Assembly (NCBI GenBank): GCA_020048295.1 | Contig: JAIFMT010000179.1 | Location: 1-5,389 of the forward strand | DNA: 5,389 nt | Source of the DNA: Rhodoferax sp. | GTDB lineage: Bacteria; Pseudomonadota; Gammaproteobacteria; Burkholderiales; Burkholderiaceae | Direction of reading: 5' to 3' | Part shown: piece by piece, positions 1 to 5,389 of the stretch | Layout of the letters: each line of letters begins with the position of its first letter | How positions within the stretch are numbered: position 1 is the stretch's first letter | The notes under the pieces: generated by a model | The model's input: only the letters and a program-made list of their open reading frames with translations | The model's database searches: none | What the model was told of the DNA's origin: nothing | Position numbers and translations under genes: made by a program

Positions 1-223
1 CGCGCTCGTGGCGCGTAATTTTAAAAAAACTTGATTGCAGGTACCACCAAAGCAGCAGCGCCAGCAATACGATGCCGATCCCCAGGTTACCAAACGGGAT
101 CTGGAACAGTTGCAACACCAAAAGAGCCAGCAACGCCAACAACAACGGGGCCGGCAAAACCCAAAAACGCAAGGTACCGCTCATGGGCTTTAACAATGCG
201 ATGCCGGGGGCGAACAGATTCAT
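1..223 (-). CDS. N-terminus of a membrane sensor or chemoreceptor-like protein (partial)
   Basis: An open frame begins at ATG 223 and runs without a stop to the left edge, giving 74 residues. An in-frame TGA lies nine codons upstream and no other ATG intervenes, which fixes the start; no clear Shine-Dalgarno sequence is visible. The protein begins MNLFAPGIALL, followed by two strongly hydrophobic segments at about residues 22-40 and 46-62, separated by a loop of only a few residues (QIPFG). It then turns basic (KITRHER), as expected on entering the cytoplasm. A similar N-terminal start is known to me from betaproteobacterial methyl-accepting chemotaxis proteins, but here there is no room for a periplasmic ligand domain. 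The gene lies 45 bases after a receiver-domain gene on the same strand, which supports a signalling role. A histidine kinase or GGDEF protein is equally possible because the diagnostic domains lie outside the window. Confidence 0.6.
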   Translation of the reverse strand, partial: MNLFAPGIALLKPMSGTLRFWVLPAPLLLALLALLVLQLFQIPFGNLGIGIVLLALLLWWYLQSSFFKITRHER

Positions 224-268
224 GGCGAATGGAGTCTTGTTGGATCAGCAACGCTGAAGATCGCAATG

Positions 269-652
269 CTAGCGCAAAGCGAGCTCTATCTTGGCTTGCA
301 ATGTATCCAGTCGGGGCGGTTTGACAATATAGCCATAGGTGCCCAGCGGCATGGCTTCCTGCAAGGTGGCGGCGCTGGCATCTGCGCTCATGAAGATCAC
401 CTTCATGTCCTTGACCAGAGGATTGGTGTGGGCACGCAAATGCTGCACAAATTCCAGTCCGTCCATCGGTTTCATATGAATGTCGGTCAACACCAGATTG
501 GGTTTGAACGTCATCATGGTGCGAATGGCACTGCCACCGTCAACGGCCGTTTCAATCGACTGAATTCCCAGGCGACGAAGACTGTTGACGACAAAGGTGC
601 GCATGACTTCGTCGTCATCCACTACCAGGACACGGGCAAGCATCAGATTCAT
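269..652 (-). CDS. Stand-alone CheY-like response regulator
   Basis: This 127-residue protein is a single receiver (REC) domain with no output domain. The acidic pocket is formed by D12-D14 (VLVVDDDE). The phospho-acceptor is D57 in LTDIHM, followed by the usual P-x-D-G turn (PMDGLE). The switch residue is S89 (IFMSA), the aromatic switch residue is probably Y107, and the conserved lysine is K111 in IVKPP. All residues needed for phosphorylation are present and the length is typical for CheY-type proteins. It probably receives phosphate from a sensor kinase or Hpt protein and signals by protein contact in the cytoplasm. ATG 652 is used here; ATG 643 (M4) is an alternative start, and neither has a strong Shine-Dalgarno sequence. 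It follows an Hpt-domain remnant after pgk and precedes a membrane sensor-like gene, so it probably belonged to one phosphorelay locus. Confidence 0.9.
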   Translation of the reverse strand: MNLMLARVLVVDDDEVMRTFVVNSLRRLGIQSIETAVDGGSAIRTMMTFKPNLVLTDIHMKPMDGLEFVQHLRAHTNPLVKDMKVIFMSADASAATLQEAMPLGTYGYIVKPPRLDTLQAKIELALR

Positions 653-671
653 GGTTAGGTTGGCTCAGGTT

Positions 672-698
672 ACAAAAAATATGCAACGCACAAAAAAT
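672..698. repeat. Short AT-rich direct repeat upstream of the response regulator
   Basis: The 9-mer acaaaaaat occurs at 672-680 and again at 690-698, exactly 18 bases apart, in the 95-base gap between the Hpt remnant and the response regulator start. On the coding (minus) strand these are two ATTTTTTGT blocks about 20 and 38 bases before the start codon. They could be part of a promoter or a regulator site, but no convincing -35/-10 pair is seen. Chance similarity of A-tracts is possible. Confidence 0.3.
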
Positions 699-747
699 TC
701 AGTTTGTCGACGTTTGGCACAGCAGGACATCTGCATGGCGGCAGGTT

Positions 748-852
748 CTAATTTTGCGCCAGAAAAGCCCCAATTTCTGCCAGCAAGCCCTCAAGTTGTG
801 GCATCAACTGGTCAAACAGCGGCGCGACGACGGGAAGTGGCTCGGTTTTAGC
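748..852 (-). pseudogene. Out-of-frame C-terminal remnant of an Hpt domain
   Basis: Directly after the pgk stop codon, a frame displaced by one base reads [19 protein letters not shown] and then LEGLLAEIGAFLAQN before a TAG at 750-748. This is amphipathic, leucine-rich sequence of the kind that forms the last helix of an Hpt domain, and it continues logically from the half Hpt domain at the end of Pgk. Between the two parts the helix that should follow the HAIKG motif is missing, which I estimate at roughly 18-20 residues by comparison with remembered Hpt domains such as that of ArcB. A deletion whose length leaves remainder 2 on division by 3 would explain both the missing residues and the frame change. 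It has no start codon of its own with a ribosome binding site, so it is read as a relic. Confidence 0.6.
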
Positions 853-2236
853 CTTTGATCGCGTGCAACAGACCATTGGCCTTGTGGACATCGCCTGCGA
901 TCAAGGCAGCGGTCATCTCTGGCAGGCTGCTGGTCATGCTGGTTGCCACAGTTTTCAATATTTTGCGCAACGAGGCATCAGAGCCCAGCATGGCCAGACC
1001 TCGCGCCGCATCAAAGCTCGGCGCTACGCCTGTTGCCACAGGCTTGGTTGAAGCGCGGCGCGTCAGCACCTCGAAAGCGGGCAGTGTCTTTCCTTCGAGA
1101 ACCTCCAGAAAGGCGCCGCCGCCGGTGGAAATATAGCCAATTTGCGACTCTATGCCGTACTTGGAAATCGCCGCCAGCGTATCACCACCGCCAGCAATTG
1201 AAAATGCGCTGGAACCCGCGATCGCTTGCGCCAAAGTCTTGGTGCCTTGCTCGAACGCGGCGAATTCAAATACGCCCACCGGGCCGTTCCAGACGATGGT
1301 GCCAGCGCGTTTGAGTTGTTCGGCCAGTGCGGCGGCAGTTTGCGGGCCAATGTCGAGAATCAGGTCATCGTCGGCTACGTCGGCTGCGCCCTTGATGGTG
1401 GCCGGTGCGTCGGCGGCAAAGCTCTTGGCGGTGACCACATCCACCGGAATCGGCACGGCAGCGCCGCGCGCCTGCATCGCCTCGATCACCGCTTTGGCTT
1501 GCGCCAACAGATCGGGTTCGGCCAGACTTTTGCCAATGTTCAGGCCGGCGGCAAGCATGAAGGTGTTGGCAATGCCACCACCCACAATCAGCTGGTCAAC
1601 CTTGTCGGCCAGGCTTTTCAGGATGGTCAGCTTGGTTGAAACCTTGGAGCCAGCCACGATGGCCACCAGCGGGCGCGCCGGATTGGCCAGAGCTTTCGAG
1701 ATGGCATCCATCTCGGCGGCCAGCAGCGGGCCAGCGCAAGCCACTTTGGCGTATTCAGCAATGCCATACGTGCTGGCTTCAGCTCGGTGCGCGGTGCCAA
1801 ACGCGTCATGCACAAAGATGTCGCACAAACCAGCCATCTGGCGCGCCAGTGCTTCGTTGTTTTTCTTTTCGCCCAAGTTGAGGCGGCAGTTTTCCAGCAG
1901 CATCACCTGGCCCGGTGCCACCGGCACGCCAGCCAGCCAGTTCGACAGCAGCGGTACCGGGCGTTTGAGCAATTCGGACAAACGCATGGCCACCGGAACC
2001 AGCGAATCAGCCAGTTTGAAGGCACCTTCGGTTGGGCGGCCAAGGTGACTGGTCACCATGACGGCAGCACCTGCATCCAGAGCCATCTGGATGCAGGTGA
2101 TGGAAGCGCGGATGCGGGTGTCTTCTGTGATGCGGCCATCGCCGTCCTGCGGCACGTTGAGATCGGCACGAATGAACACACGTTTACCGGCCACCTGGCC
2201 TTGCGCGCACAAATCTGAAAAACGGATGACGGTCAT
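848..2236 (-). CDS. pgk: Phosphoglycerate kinase with a C-terminal half-Hpt extension
   Basis: The enzyme transfers phosphate between 1,3-bisphosphoglycerate and ADP in cytoplasmic glycolysis and gluconeogenesis. The first 395 residues are a full-length family member. Visible motifs are RADLNVP (23-29), SHLGRP (63-68), LLENCR (113-118), DAFGTAHR (144-151), GSKVSTK (196-202), WNGPVGVFE (316-324), GGGDT (349-353) and STGGGAF (370-376), so the active site is intact. The start is ATG 2236, giving MTVIRFSDL as in relatives; the frame stays open to 2305, but those 23 residues are not family-like. Unusually, the protein does not stop at TRRA (392-395). It continues 67 residues through a linker into sequence resembling an Hpt domain ([13 protein letters not shown] at 408-420, then HAIKG at 458-462) and stops there. 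The candidate phospho-histidine is H458. The gene lies 75 bases after azlD and could be part of the same transcript or have its own promoter. Confidence 0.96.
   Translation of the reverse strand: MTVIRFSDLCAQGQVAGKRVFIRADLNVPQDGDGRITEDTRIRASITCIQMALDAGAAVMVTSHLGRPTEGAFKLADSLVPVAMRLSELLKRPVPLLSNWLAGVPVAPGQVMLLENCRLNLGEKKNNEALARQMAGLCDIFVHDAFGTAHRAEASTYGIAEYAKVACAGPLLAAEMDAISKALANPARPLVAIVAGSKVSTKLTILKSLADKVDQLIVGGGIANTFMLAAGLNIGKSLAEPDLLAQAKAVIEAMQARGAAVPIPVDVVTAKSFAADAPATIKGAADVADDDLILDIGPQTAAALAEQLKRAGTIVWNGPVGVFEFAAFEQGTKTLAQAIAGSSAFSIAGGGDTLAAISKYGIESQIGYISTGGGAFLEVLEGKTLPAFEVLTRRASTKPVATGVAPSFDAARGLAMLGSDASLRKILKTVATSMTSSLPEMTAALIAGDVHKANGLLHAIKG
2068..2099. repeat. Perfect 14-bp inverted repeat inside pgk
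   Basis: Positions 2068-2081 and 2086-2099 are exact reverse complements (CACCTGCATCCAGA and its complement) around a 4-base loop. On the pgk mRNA this would form a long uninterrupted hairpin over codons 46-57 ([12 protein letters not shown]). A smaller inverted repeat, GGTGAC-TG-GTCACC, lies next to it at 2044-2057. Both sit in coding sequence, so they may simply follow from codon choice, but a 14-bp perfect stem with a tetraloop is not expected by chance in a window this size. Confidence 0.75.
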
Positions 2237-2266
2237 GGTTGGACTCGTGAGAATTGGTTGAATACG

Positions 2267-2272
2267 ATTGTA
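2267..2272 (-). promoter_or_regulatory. Possible -10 element for pgk
   Basis: On the minus strand the 75-base gap between azlD and pgk contains TACAAT, five of six matches to the sigma-70 -10 consensus, 30 bases before the pgk start codon. No good -35 hexamer lies 16-18 bases upstream, so this is only a weak indication that pgk has its own promoter in addition to read-through from azlD. Confidence 0.25.
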
Positions 2273-2311
2273 GAAGCTGTATTGTGTCCATTGATGGCTC
2301 TGCAAACAGCC

Positions 2312-2662
2312 TTACCAGCCCAGTCCCAGATGCAGCGGCAGGTACACCGCCATACCGACAACGATGGTGCCCAGAACCGCCTGTCGCTGGCCCTTGTTAC
2401 CGAAAAACCACGACGCGCCGCCCAGTGCGGCAAACAATCGCGCGTCCTGCCAGTTGTGGATGAATTGGCCTTGCGCCATGACCAACTCGGGCACGATCAC
2501 TGCCGAGAGTGCTGCGATGGGCGCATATTGCAGCCCGCGCTGCGCCCAGTGGGGTAAATGCCAGGGCTTGCTGGACAGGAAAAACAGCGTTCGCGTCAAA
2601 ACCGTAACCACGGTCAAGCCGATGATGACCAGCACAGTCCACAGGTCGGTCCCGGTGCTCAT
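2312..2662 (-). CDS. azlD: AzlD family branched-chain amino acid transport subunit
   Basis: This 116-residue hydrophobic protein has the length and pattern of AzlD (YgaH-like), the small partner of AzlC in an inner-membrane exporter of branched-chain amino acids. Four hydrophobic segments are visible at about residues 7-29, 43-63, 74-87 and 96-114. Family-like motifs are TRTLFFL (23-29), LQYAPIAALSAVIVPE (44-59), the run QDARLFAALGG, and the end PLHLGLGW. The ATG start at 2662 overlaps the stop codon of the original, now out-of-frame, azlC tail as ATGA. This points to translational coupling in the ancestor. Because azlC now terminates 42 bases earlier, at 2705, coupling may be weakened. The gene itself looks complete. 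Confidence 0.9.
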   Translation of the reverse strand: MSTGTDLWTVLVIIGLTVVTVLTRTLFFLSSKPWHLPHWAQRGLQYAPIAALSAVIVPELVMAQGQFIHNWQDARLFAALGGASWFFGNKGQRQAVLGTIVVGMAVYLPLHLGLGW

Positions 2663-2721
2663 GGTTTTTTGTTCGTGGGGGTTGGTTCGGCACTGCGCGT
2701 GGCTTCAATCAGCAAGCTCAT
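2659..2721 (-). pseudogene. Out-of-frame original C-terminus of azlC
   Basis: Starting at 2721 in a different frame from azlC, the minus strand reads MSLLIEATRSAEP and seven more residues ending NKKP, with a TGA at 2661-2659. The TGA overlaps the azlD start as ATGA, the arrangement expected for an intact azlC-azlD pair. The beginning resembles the end of the last AzlC membrane helix and the remainder is a typical hydrophilic cytoplasmic tail. It is therefore read as the ancestral azlC end, disconnected by a deletion or frameshift just upstream, and not as a separate gene. Confidence 0.65.
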
Positions 2722-3331
2722 GGCCACCCACGCCCGCACTGACCCAGCGCAGTGGGCTTGACGCCAGTGAAAACAAAATGCCCAGCAACGCCAGAATGCC
2801 GGCAAATCCCAACCCCCAACTCATGGGTACCATGCCGGCCAGCAACACCCCGGCAATGCTGCAACCAACCCACGATACCCAGTTAACACCGCAGTTGCCA
2901 GCCAGATAGGCTTGCTGTGCCAGCAACTGCGCAGGATTGCCACCATGCTGCGGGTAACGCCGAGTGAACAACACATAGCTCAGATCGGTCGTCAGGTAGC
3001 CCGACAACAGCCGTTGCCACAGCGGCAAGTGCATCATGTAAGGGCGCAAATGCGCGCTAAACACCACAAAGCGCAAATTGACGCAAAACCCGGTGGCCAG
3101 CACCACCCACATCGGCGCACCTGCGGCAATCAGCGGAATGGCGGCCAGTTGGGAGCTGCCAGCGAACACAATGATGCCCATCAGCAGTGCTTCAACGGTA
3201 CTCAAACCCGAGTTGACCATGGCCACGCCTGTCATGAGCCCCCATGCAGCCAAGCCGGGTGCTGCACCAAGTGAATCCAGCGCACCCACTCGGAACTCGG
3301 GGTGCCGGAAAAATGTTGGGCTGAGAAACAT
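2705..3331 (-). CDS. azlC: AzlC family branched-chain amino acid exporter subunit, C-terminus disrupted
   Basis: AzlC (YgaZ-like) is the large inner-membrane subunit of a branched-chain amino acid exporter; relatives give resistance to 4-azaleucine or export valine. The frame encodes 208 residues with family features: PEFRVGALDSLGAAPGLAAWG near the N-terminus, the motif FAGSSQLAA (56-64), NLRFVVFSAHLRPY (85-98), a G-Y-L-T-T-D-L segment (111-117) and WGLGFAGILALLG (172-184). After about residue 203 the sequence becomes HELAD and stops. Family members usually continue with another hydrophobic stretch of about 25-30 residues, and the expected tail is found in another frame at 2721-2659. The last membrane segment is therefore probably lost, and function is doubtful. 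The ATG overlaps the fmt stop by one base (TGATG), so translation is coupled to fmt. A sequencing or assembly error remains possible. Confidence 0.85.
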   Translation of the reverse strand: MFLSPTFFRHPEFRVGALDSLGAAPGLAAWGLMTGVAMVNSGLSTVEALLMGIIVFAGSSQLAAIPLIAAGAPMWVVLATGFCVNLRFVVFSAHLRPYMMHLPLWQRLLSGYLTTDLSYVLFTRRYPQHGGNPAQLLAQQAYLAGNCGVNWVSWVGCSIAGVLLAGMVPMSWGLGFAGILALLGILFSLASSPLRWVSAGVGGHELAD

Positions 3332-4305
3332 CAGCTTGCCGCAGGTTGCCCCAAACGCATGCCGGGTTGCAGATCAAAGCCGCGCAGAAACTCGGCGGCG
3401 TTCAGGCGCTTGCCCCCAGGGCGCTGTAACTCGGTCAACAATACTATTGAATCAGCAGCAGCTACCGCAATCCCGGCGTGGGTTGTTGCCGTAATTGTTC
3501 CATAAGGTTGGGCGGCGCACGGGATGTCGGGACCAGCTTCGGCCTGCCAGATTTTGAGCGTTTCACCGGCCAGGGTGGTCACCGCTCCCGGTGCCGGATT
3601 GAAAGCGCGCACCCGCCGCACAATGGCTTGCGCACTGCGTTCCCAATCAACCACAGCCTCGGCCTTGTCAATCTTGCTCGCGTAAGTAATGCCGTCTGCG
3701 GGTTGCGCAACCGGCTGGCATTTGCCAAGCTGAACCTGTGCCAGGGTTTTGACCATCAGCGTGGCGCCTATGGCAGCCAGCTTGTCGTGCAGGCTGCCCG
3801 TGGTGTCGGAGCCCTGAATCGGCAAACTTTGCACCGCCAGCATGTCGCCAGTATCGAGGCCGGCGTCCATTTGCATGATGGTGATGCCAGTGCTGACATC
3901 ACCCGCCTCAATGGCGCGATGGATTGGGGCGGCACCACGCCAGCGTGGCAACAGCGAGGCGTGAATGTTGAAGCAACCAAGCCGCGGCGTATCAAGCACC
4001 CACTGCGGCAGGATCAGTCCGTAGGCAGCGACCACCATGGCATCGGCTTGCAGGCTTTGCAACAAGGATTGTGCAGCCTTGGCATCGTCGGAAAACTTGC
4101 CGTCCAGCCGCAAGCTGCGCGGCTGCGCCACGTTGATGCCGTGGGACTGGGCAAACTGTTTGACAGGCGGCGGCTGGAGCTTCAGGCCACGGCCTGATGG
4201 GCGGTCGGGTTGCGTCAGTACCAACGCTATCTCGTGGCCGGCACTGTGCAGTGCTGCCATCGCTACAGCGGCGAACTCCGGTGTCCCGGCAAAAACGAGT
4301 CTCAA
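3331..4305 (-). CDS. fmt: Methionyl-tRNA formyltransferase
   Basis: Fmt transfers a formyl group from 10-formyltetrahydrofolate to methionyl-initiator tRNA in the cytoplasm, preparing it for bacterial translation initiation. The 324-residue protein has the usual length. The N-terminal formyltransferase domain covers about residues 1-205, with VFAGTPEFA (4-12), the PDRPSGRG loop (33-40) that contacts tRNA, and the catalytic set N113, H115 ([17 protein letters not shown]) and D151 (GLDTGDM). The C-terminal tRNA-binding domain shows RAFNPAPGA (233-241) and [16 protein letters not shown] (294-309). The start codon is TTG at 4305, chosen because it gives the conserved [11 protein letters not shown] beginning, overlaps the def stop as TTGA, and has a GAGG ribosome binding site seven bases upstream. 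It is followed by azlC with a one-base overlap. Confidence 0.97.
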   Translation of the reverse strand: MRLVFAGTPEFAAVAMAALHSAGHEIALVLTQPDRPSGRGLKLQPPPVKQFAQSHGINVAQPRSLRLDGKFSDDAKAAQSLLQSLQADAMVVAAYGLILPQWVLDTPRLGCFNIHASLLPRWRGAAPIHRAIEAGDVSTGITIMQMDAGLDTGDMLAVQSLPIQGSDTTGSLHDKLAAIGATLMVKTLAQVQLGKCQPVAQPADGITYASKIDKAEAVVDWERSAQAIVRRVRAFNPAPGAVTTLAGETLKIWQAEAGPDIPCAAQPYGTITATTHAGIAVAAADSIVLLTELQRPGGKRLNAAEFLRGFDLQPGMRLGQPAAS

Positions 4306-4811
4306 GCGCGCGCCTCGCGCTGGGCTTTGATCATTTTGGTCTTGATACGGTTGCGCTTGAGCGGCGACAGGTATTCGACAAACACCTTGCCCAGCAAATG
4401 GTCCATCTCATGCTGGATGCAAACTGCCAGCAGGCCCTCAGCCTCGATGACGCGCAGAATGCCGTTGCCATCCTGCGCTTCGACCTTGATGGCATCAAAA
4501 CGCTCAACACCGTCGTAAATGCCAGGAACCGACAAACAGCCTTCCTCGTTGAGGTGGCGCTCGGGGCTGTTCCACAGCCTGTTGGGGTTGATCAGCACCA
4601 GTGGATCATCACGCTGTTCAGAGGTGTCGATGACGATGAGGCGCTCATGAACATCAATCTGCGTCGCCGCCAGACCAATGCCTTTGGCGTCATACATCGT
4701 CTCAAGCATGTTGGCGATCAGCGTCTGGATGCGGGCATCCACCGCTTGCACCGATCGGGCCACGGTGTGCAGTTTGGGGTCGGGATAACAAAGAATAGGA
4801 AGTAAAGCCAT
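4302..4811 (-). CDS. def: Peptide deformylase
   Basis: Def removes the formyl group from the N-terminal methionine of new proteins as they leave the ribosome; it uses a bound metal, usually Fe2+. The 169-residue protein contains all three family motifs: GIGLAATQ (44-51), EGCLSVPG (90-97) with metal ligand C92, and QHEMDHL (133-139) with metal ligands H134 and H138 and catalytic E135. The length and the N-terminus ([14 protein letters not shown]) are typical. It is the first gene of the leftward series and overlaps fmt by four bases, so the enzyme that adds the formyl group and the one that removes it are made together. No strong Shine-Dalgarno sequence precedes the ATG at 4811. Confidence 0.97.
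   Translation of the reverse strand: MALLPILCYPDPKLHTVARSVQAVDARIQTLIANMLETMYDAKGIGLAATQIDVHERLIVIDTSEQRDDPLVLINPNRLWNSPERHLNEEGCLSVPGIYDGVERFDAIKVEAQDGNGILRVIEAEGLLAVCIQHEMDHLLGKVFVEYLSPLKRNRIKTKMIKAQREARA
4313..4316 (-). promoter_or_regulatory. Ribosome binding site supporting the TTG start of fmt
   Basis: On the minus strand GAGG lies inside the end of def, seven bases before the TTG at 4305. This spacing fits a Shine-Dalgarno sequence and supports the unusual start codon, for which no nearby ATG or GTG alternative preserves the conserved N-terminus. Confidence 0.6.
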
Positions 4812-4840
4812 GGTGTTGCCAATAAGATGTCGTTATTTTC

Positions 4841-4869
4841 GCAATATTTTGACGGGTTCATTCTGGCAA
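4841..4869 (-). promoter_or_regulatory. Candidate promoter for the def-fmt series
   Basis: In the 130-base divergent gap, the minus strand carries TTGCCA (4869-4864, five of six matches to the -35 consensus), then a 17-base spacer and TATTGC (4846-4841, three of six matches to the -10). The -10 is weak, although the surrounding sequence is AT-rich. The position would give a leader of roughly 20-30 bases before the def start codon. A rightward promoter for the LysM gene must also lie in this gap, but I see no convincing candidate. Confidence 0.3.
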
Positions 4870-4926
4870 GCGACGACAATCATTGTTCAATCAAGGGCTT
4901 GGGCGCAAAATCTCATGCGATTTAAC

Positions 4927-4930
4927 AGGG
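4927..4930 (+). promoter_or_regulatory. Ribosome binding site of the LysM gene
   Basis: AGGG precedes the ATG at 4942 with a somewhat long 11-base spacing. It supports this start, which also gives a proper signal peptide. Confidence 0.45.
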
Positions 4931-4941
4931 TACCAAACACC

Positions 4942-5389
4942 ATGTCGAAACCTAATTCCACACCAGCCCCTGCGCTGCAGACGCTGGCCTTACTCATTGG
5001 CAGCCTGCTGTTGCCAGGGCCGGTCTTGTCCCAGAACTTTCCGGTCACAGCGCAGCAACGGGCGACCGCAGCACAAGTGGCCAGCAGTGGCGTGGCGTTG
5101 AGTGAACTGCGCGCCGATGCCCCACAAAACTACACCGTGAAAGCGGGTGACACACTGTGGGCCATTTCAGGCTTGTTCCTCAAGTCGCCGTGGCGCTGGC
5201 CCGAGCTGTGGGGCATGAACCTTTCCGACATCAAGAATCCGCATCTGATTTTTCCAGGGCAAGTTTTGTTTTTGGAAACGAAAGACGGCAGGGCACGCCT
5301 GACAACCCGCAGTGCAGGCGTCGGCGACCCGCCCACGGTGCGCTTGTCGCCGCGCACGCGTATCGAAGAACTTAGACGGGCCGCTTTGC
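4942..5389 (+). CDS. LysM-domain secreted protein (partial, C-terminus outside window)
   Basis: The frame starts at ATG 4942 and is open to the right edge, giving 149 residues. Residues 1-30 form a signal peptide with a hydrophobic core (LQTLALLIGSLLLPGPVLS) and a likely cleavage after S30, so the protein is exported to the periplasm. A LysM domain, which binds N-acetylglucosamine-containing peptidoglycan, spans about residues 63-111: YTVKAGDTLWAIS at its start, a tryptophan-rich middle (SPWRWPELWGMN), then NPHLIFPGQVLFL at its end. The following basic region (RLTTRSAG, RLSPRTRIEELRR) belongs to the unseen remainder. In related bacteria such a gene often diverges from def-fmt and precedes dprA; that gene is not in this window. 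Its exact cellular role is not established. Confidence 0.9.
   Translation, partial: MSKPNSTPAPALQTLALLIGSLLLPGPVLSQNFPVTAQQRATAAQVASSGVALSELRADAPQNYTVKAGDTLWAISGLFLKSPWRWPELWGMNLSDIKNPHLIFPGQVLFLETKDGRARLTTRSAGVGDPPTVRLSPRTRIEELRRAAL

Noticed and set aside
665..736. Small leftward frame of 23 codons before the response regulator
   Set aside because: No ribosome binding site and a Cys/Phe-rich, non-family product; it lies in an AT-rich leader and is probably chance.
848..852. Programmed +1 frameshift joining Pgk to the Hpt remnant
   Set aside because: Even if the frames were joined, about 18-20 residues of the Hpt domain would still be missing, so a deletion explains the data better.
1152..2048. 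Long rightward open frame of 298 codons opposite pgk
   Set aside because: It is the antisense shadow of a well-supported pgk with all motifs intact; its product is low-complexity Ala/Ser/Pro-rich and resembles no family I know.
2237..2305. Longer pgk start at 2305
   Set aside because: The additional 23 residues do not resemble Pgk N-termini and include the likely leader region; ATG 2236 gives the family start MTVIRFSDL.
3478..4197. Rightward open frame of 239 codons opposite fmt
   Set aside because: Antisense shadow of fmt; fmt has complete catalytic motifs and the opposite product has no recognisable features.
4182..4197. Inverted repeat TCAGGCC-AC-GGCCTGA as a terminator
   Set aside because: It lies inside the fmt coding sequence, has a two-base loop and no U-tract, and is plausible by chance in GC-rich DNA.
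4197..4805. Rightward open frame of 202 codons opposite def
   Set aside because: Antisense shadow of def, which has all three deformylase motifs.
4849..4880. TTGACG and GACAAT as a rightward promoter for the LysM gene
   Set aside because: The spacing is 20 bases, too long for a standard sigma-70 promoter, and the -10 match is poor.

Overview
The window looks like a chromosomal segment of a betaproteobacterium, most likely order Burkholderiales and possibly family Comamonadaceae. The grounds are the moderately GC-rich coding sequence, the style of the Pgk, Fmt and Def proteins, and the def-fmt pair diverging from a LysM-domain gene, an arrangement I know from this group. The genus is not resolved and no database was searched.

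One leftward (minus-strand) gene series fills positions 4811 to 1: def (peptide deformylase), fmt (Met-tRNA formyltransferase), azlC and azlD (two-part branched-chain amino acid exporter family), pgk (phosphoglycerate kinase), a stand-alone receiver-domain response regulator, and the first 74 codons of a membrane protein that is probably a chemoreceptor or sensor. def-fmt and fmt-azlC overlap by 4 and 1 bases, so these genes look co-transcribed and translationally coupled. A LysM-domain secreted protein diverges rightward from position 4942 and runs off the right edge.

The most unusual part is damage and fusion at two C-termini. Pgk is complete at about 395 residues but carries 67 further residues that read like the first half of an Hpt (histidine phosphotransfer) domain. 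They end at a stop directly after the phospho-acceptor motif HAIKG. The end of an Hpt domain follows at once in another frame (852 to 748), as if roughly 18-20 codons and the frame had been lost. AzlC shows the same pattern: its frame breaks near residue 203, and the expected hydrophilic tail lies out of frame at 2721-2659, ending in an ATGA overlap with azlD. The signalling genes downstream of pgk (receiver, membrane sensor) fit an ancestral phosphorelay locus from which the Hpt piece came.

Functionally the region combines N-terminal formylation and deformylation of proteins (fmt/def), amino acid export (azlCD, probably impaired), lower glycolysis (pgk), signal transduction, and cell-wall binding (LysM). 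I see no tRNA, rRNA, CRISPR array, insertion sequence or phage gene. No stretch longer than 300 bases lacks a gene.
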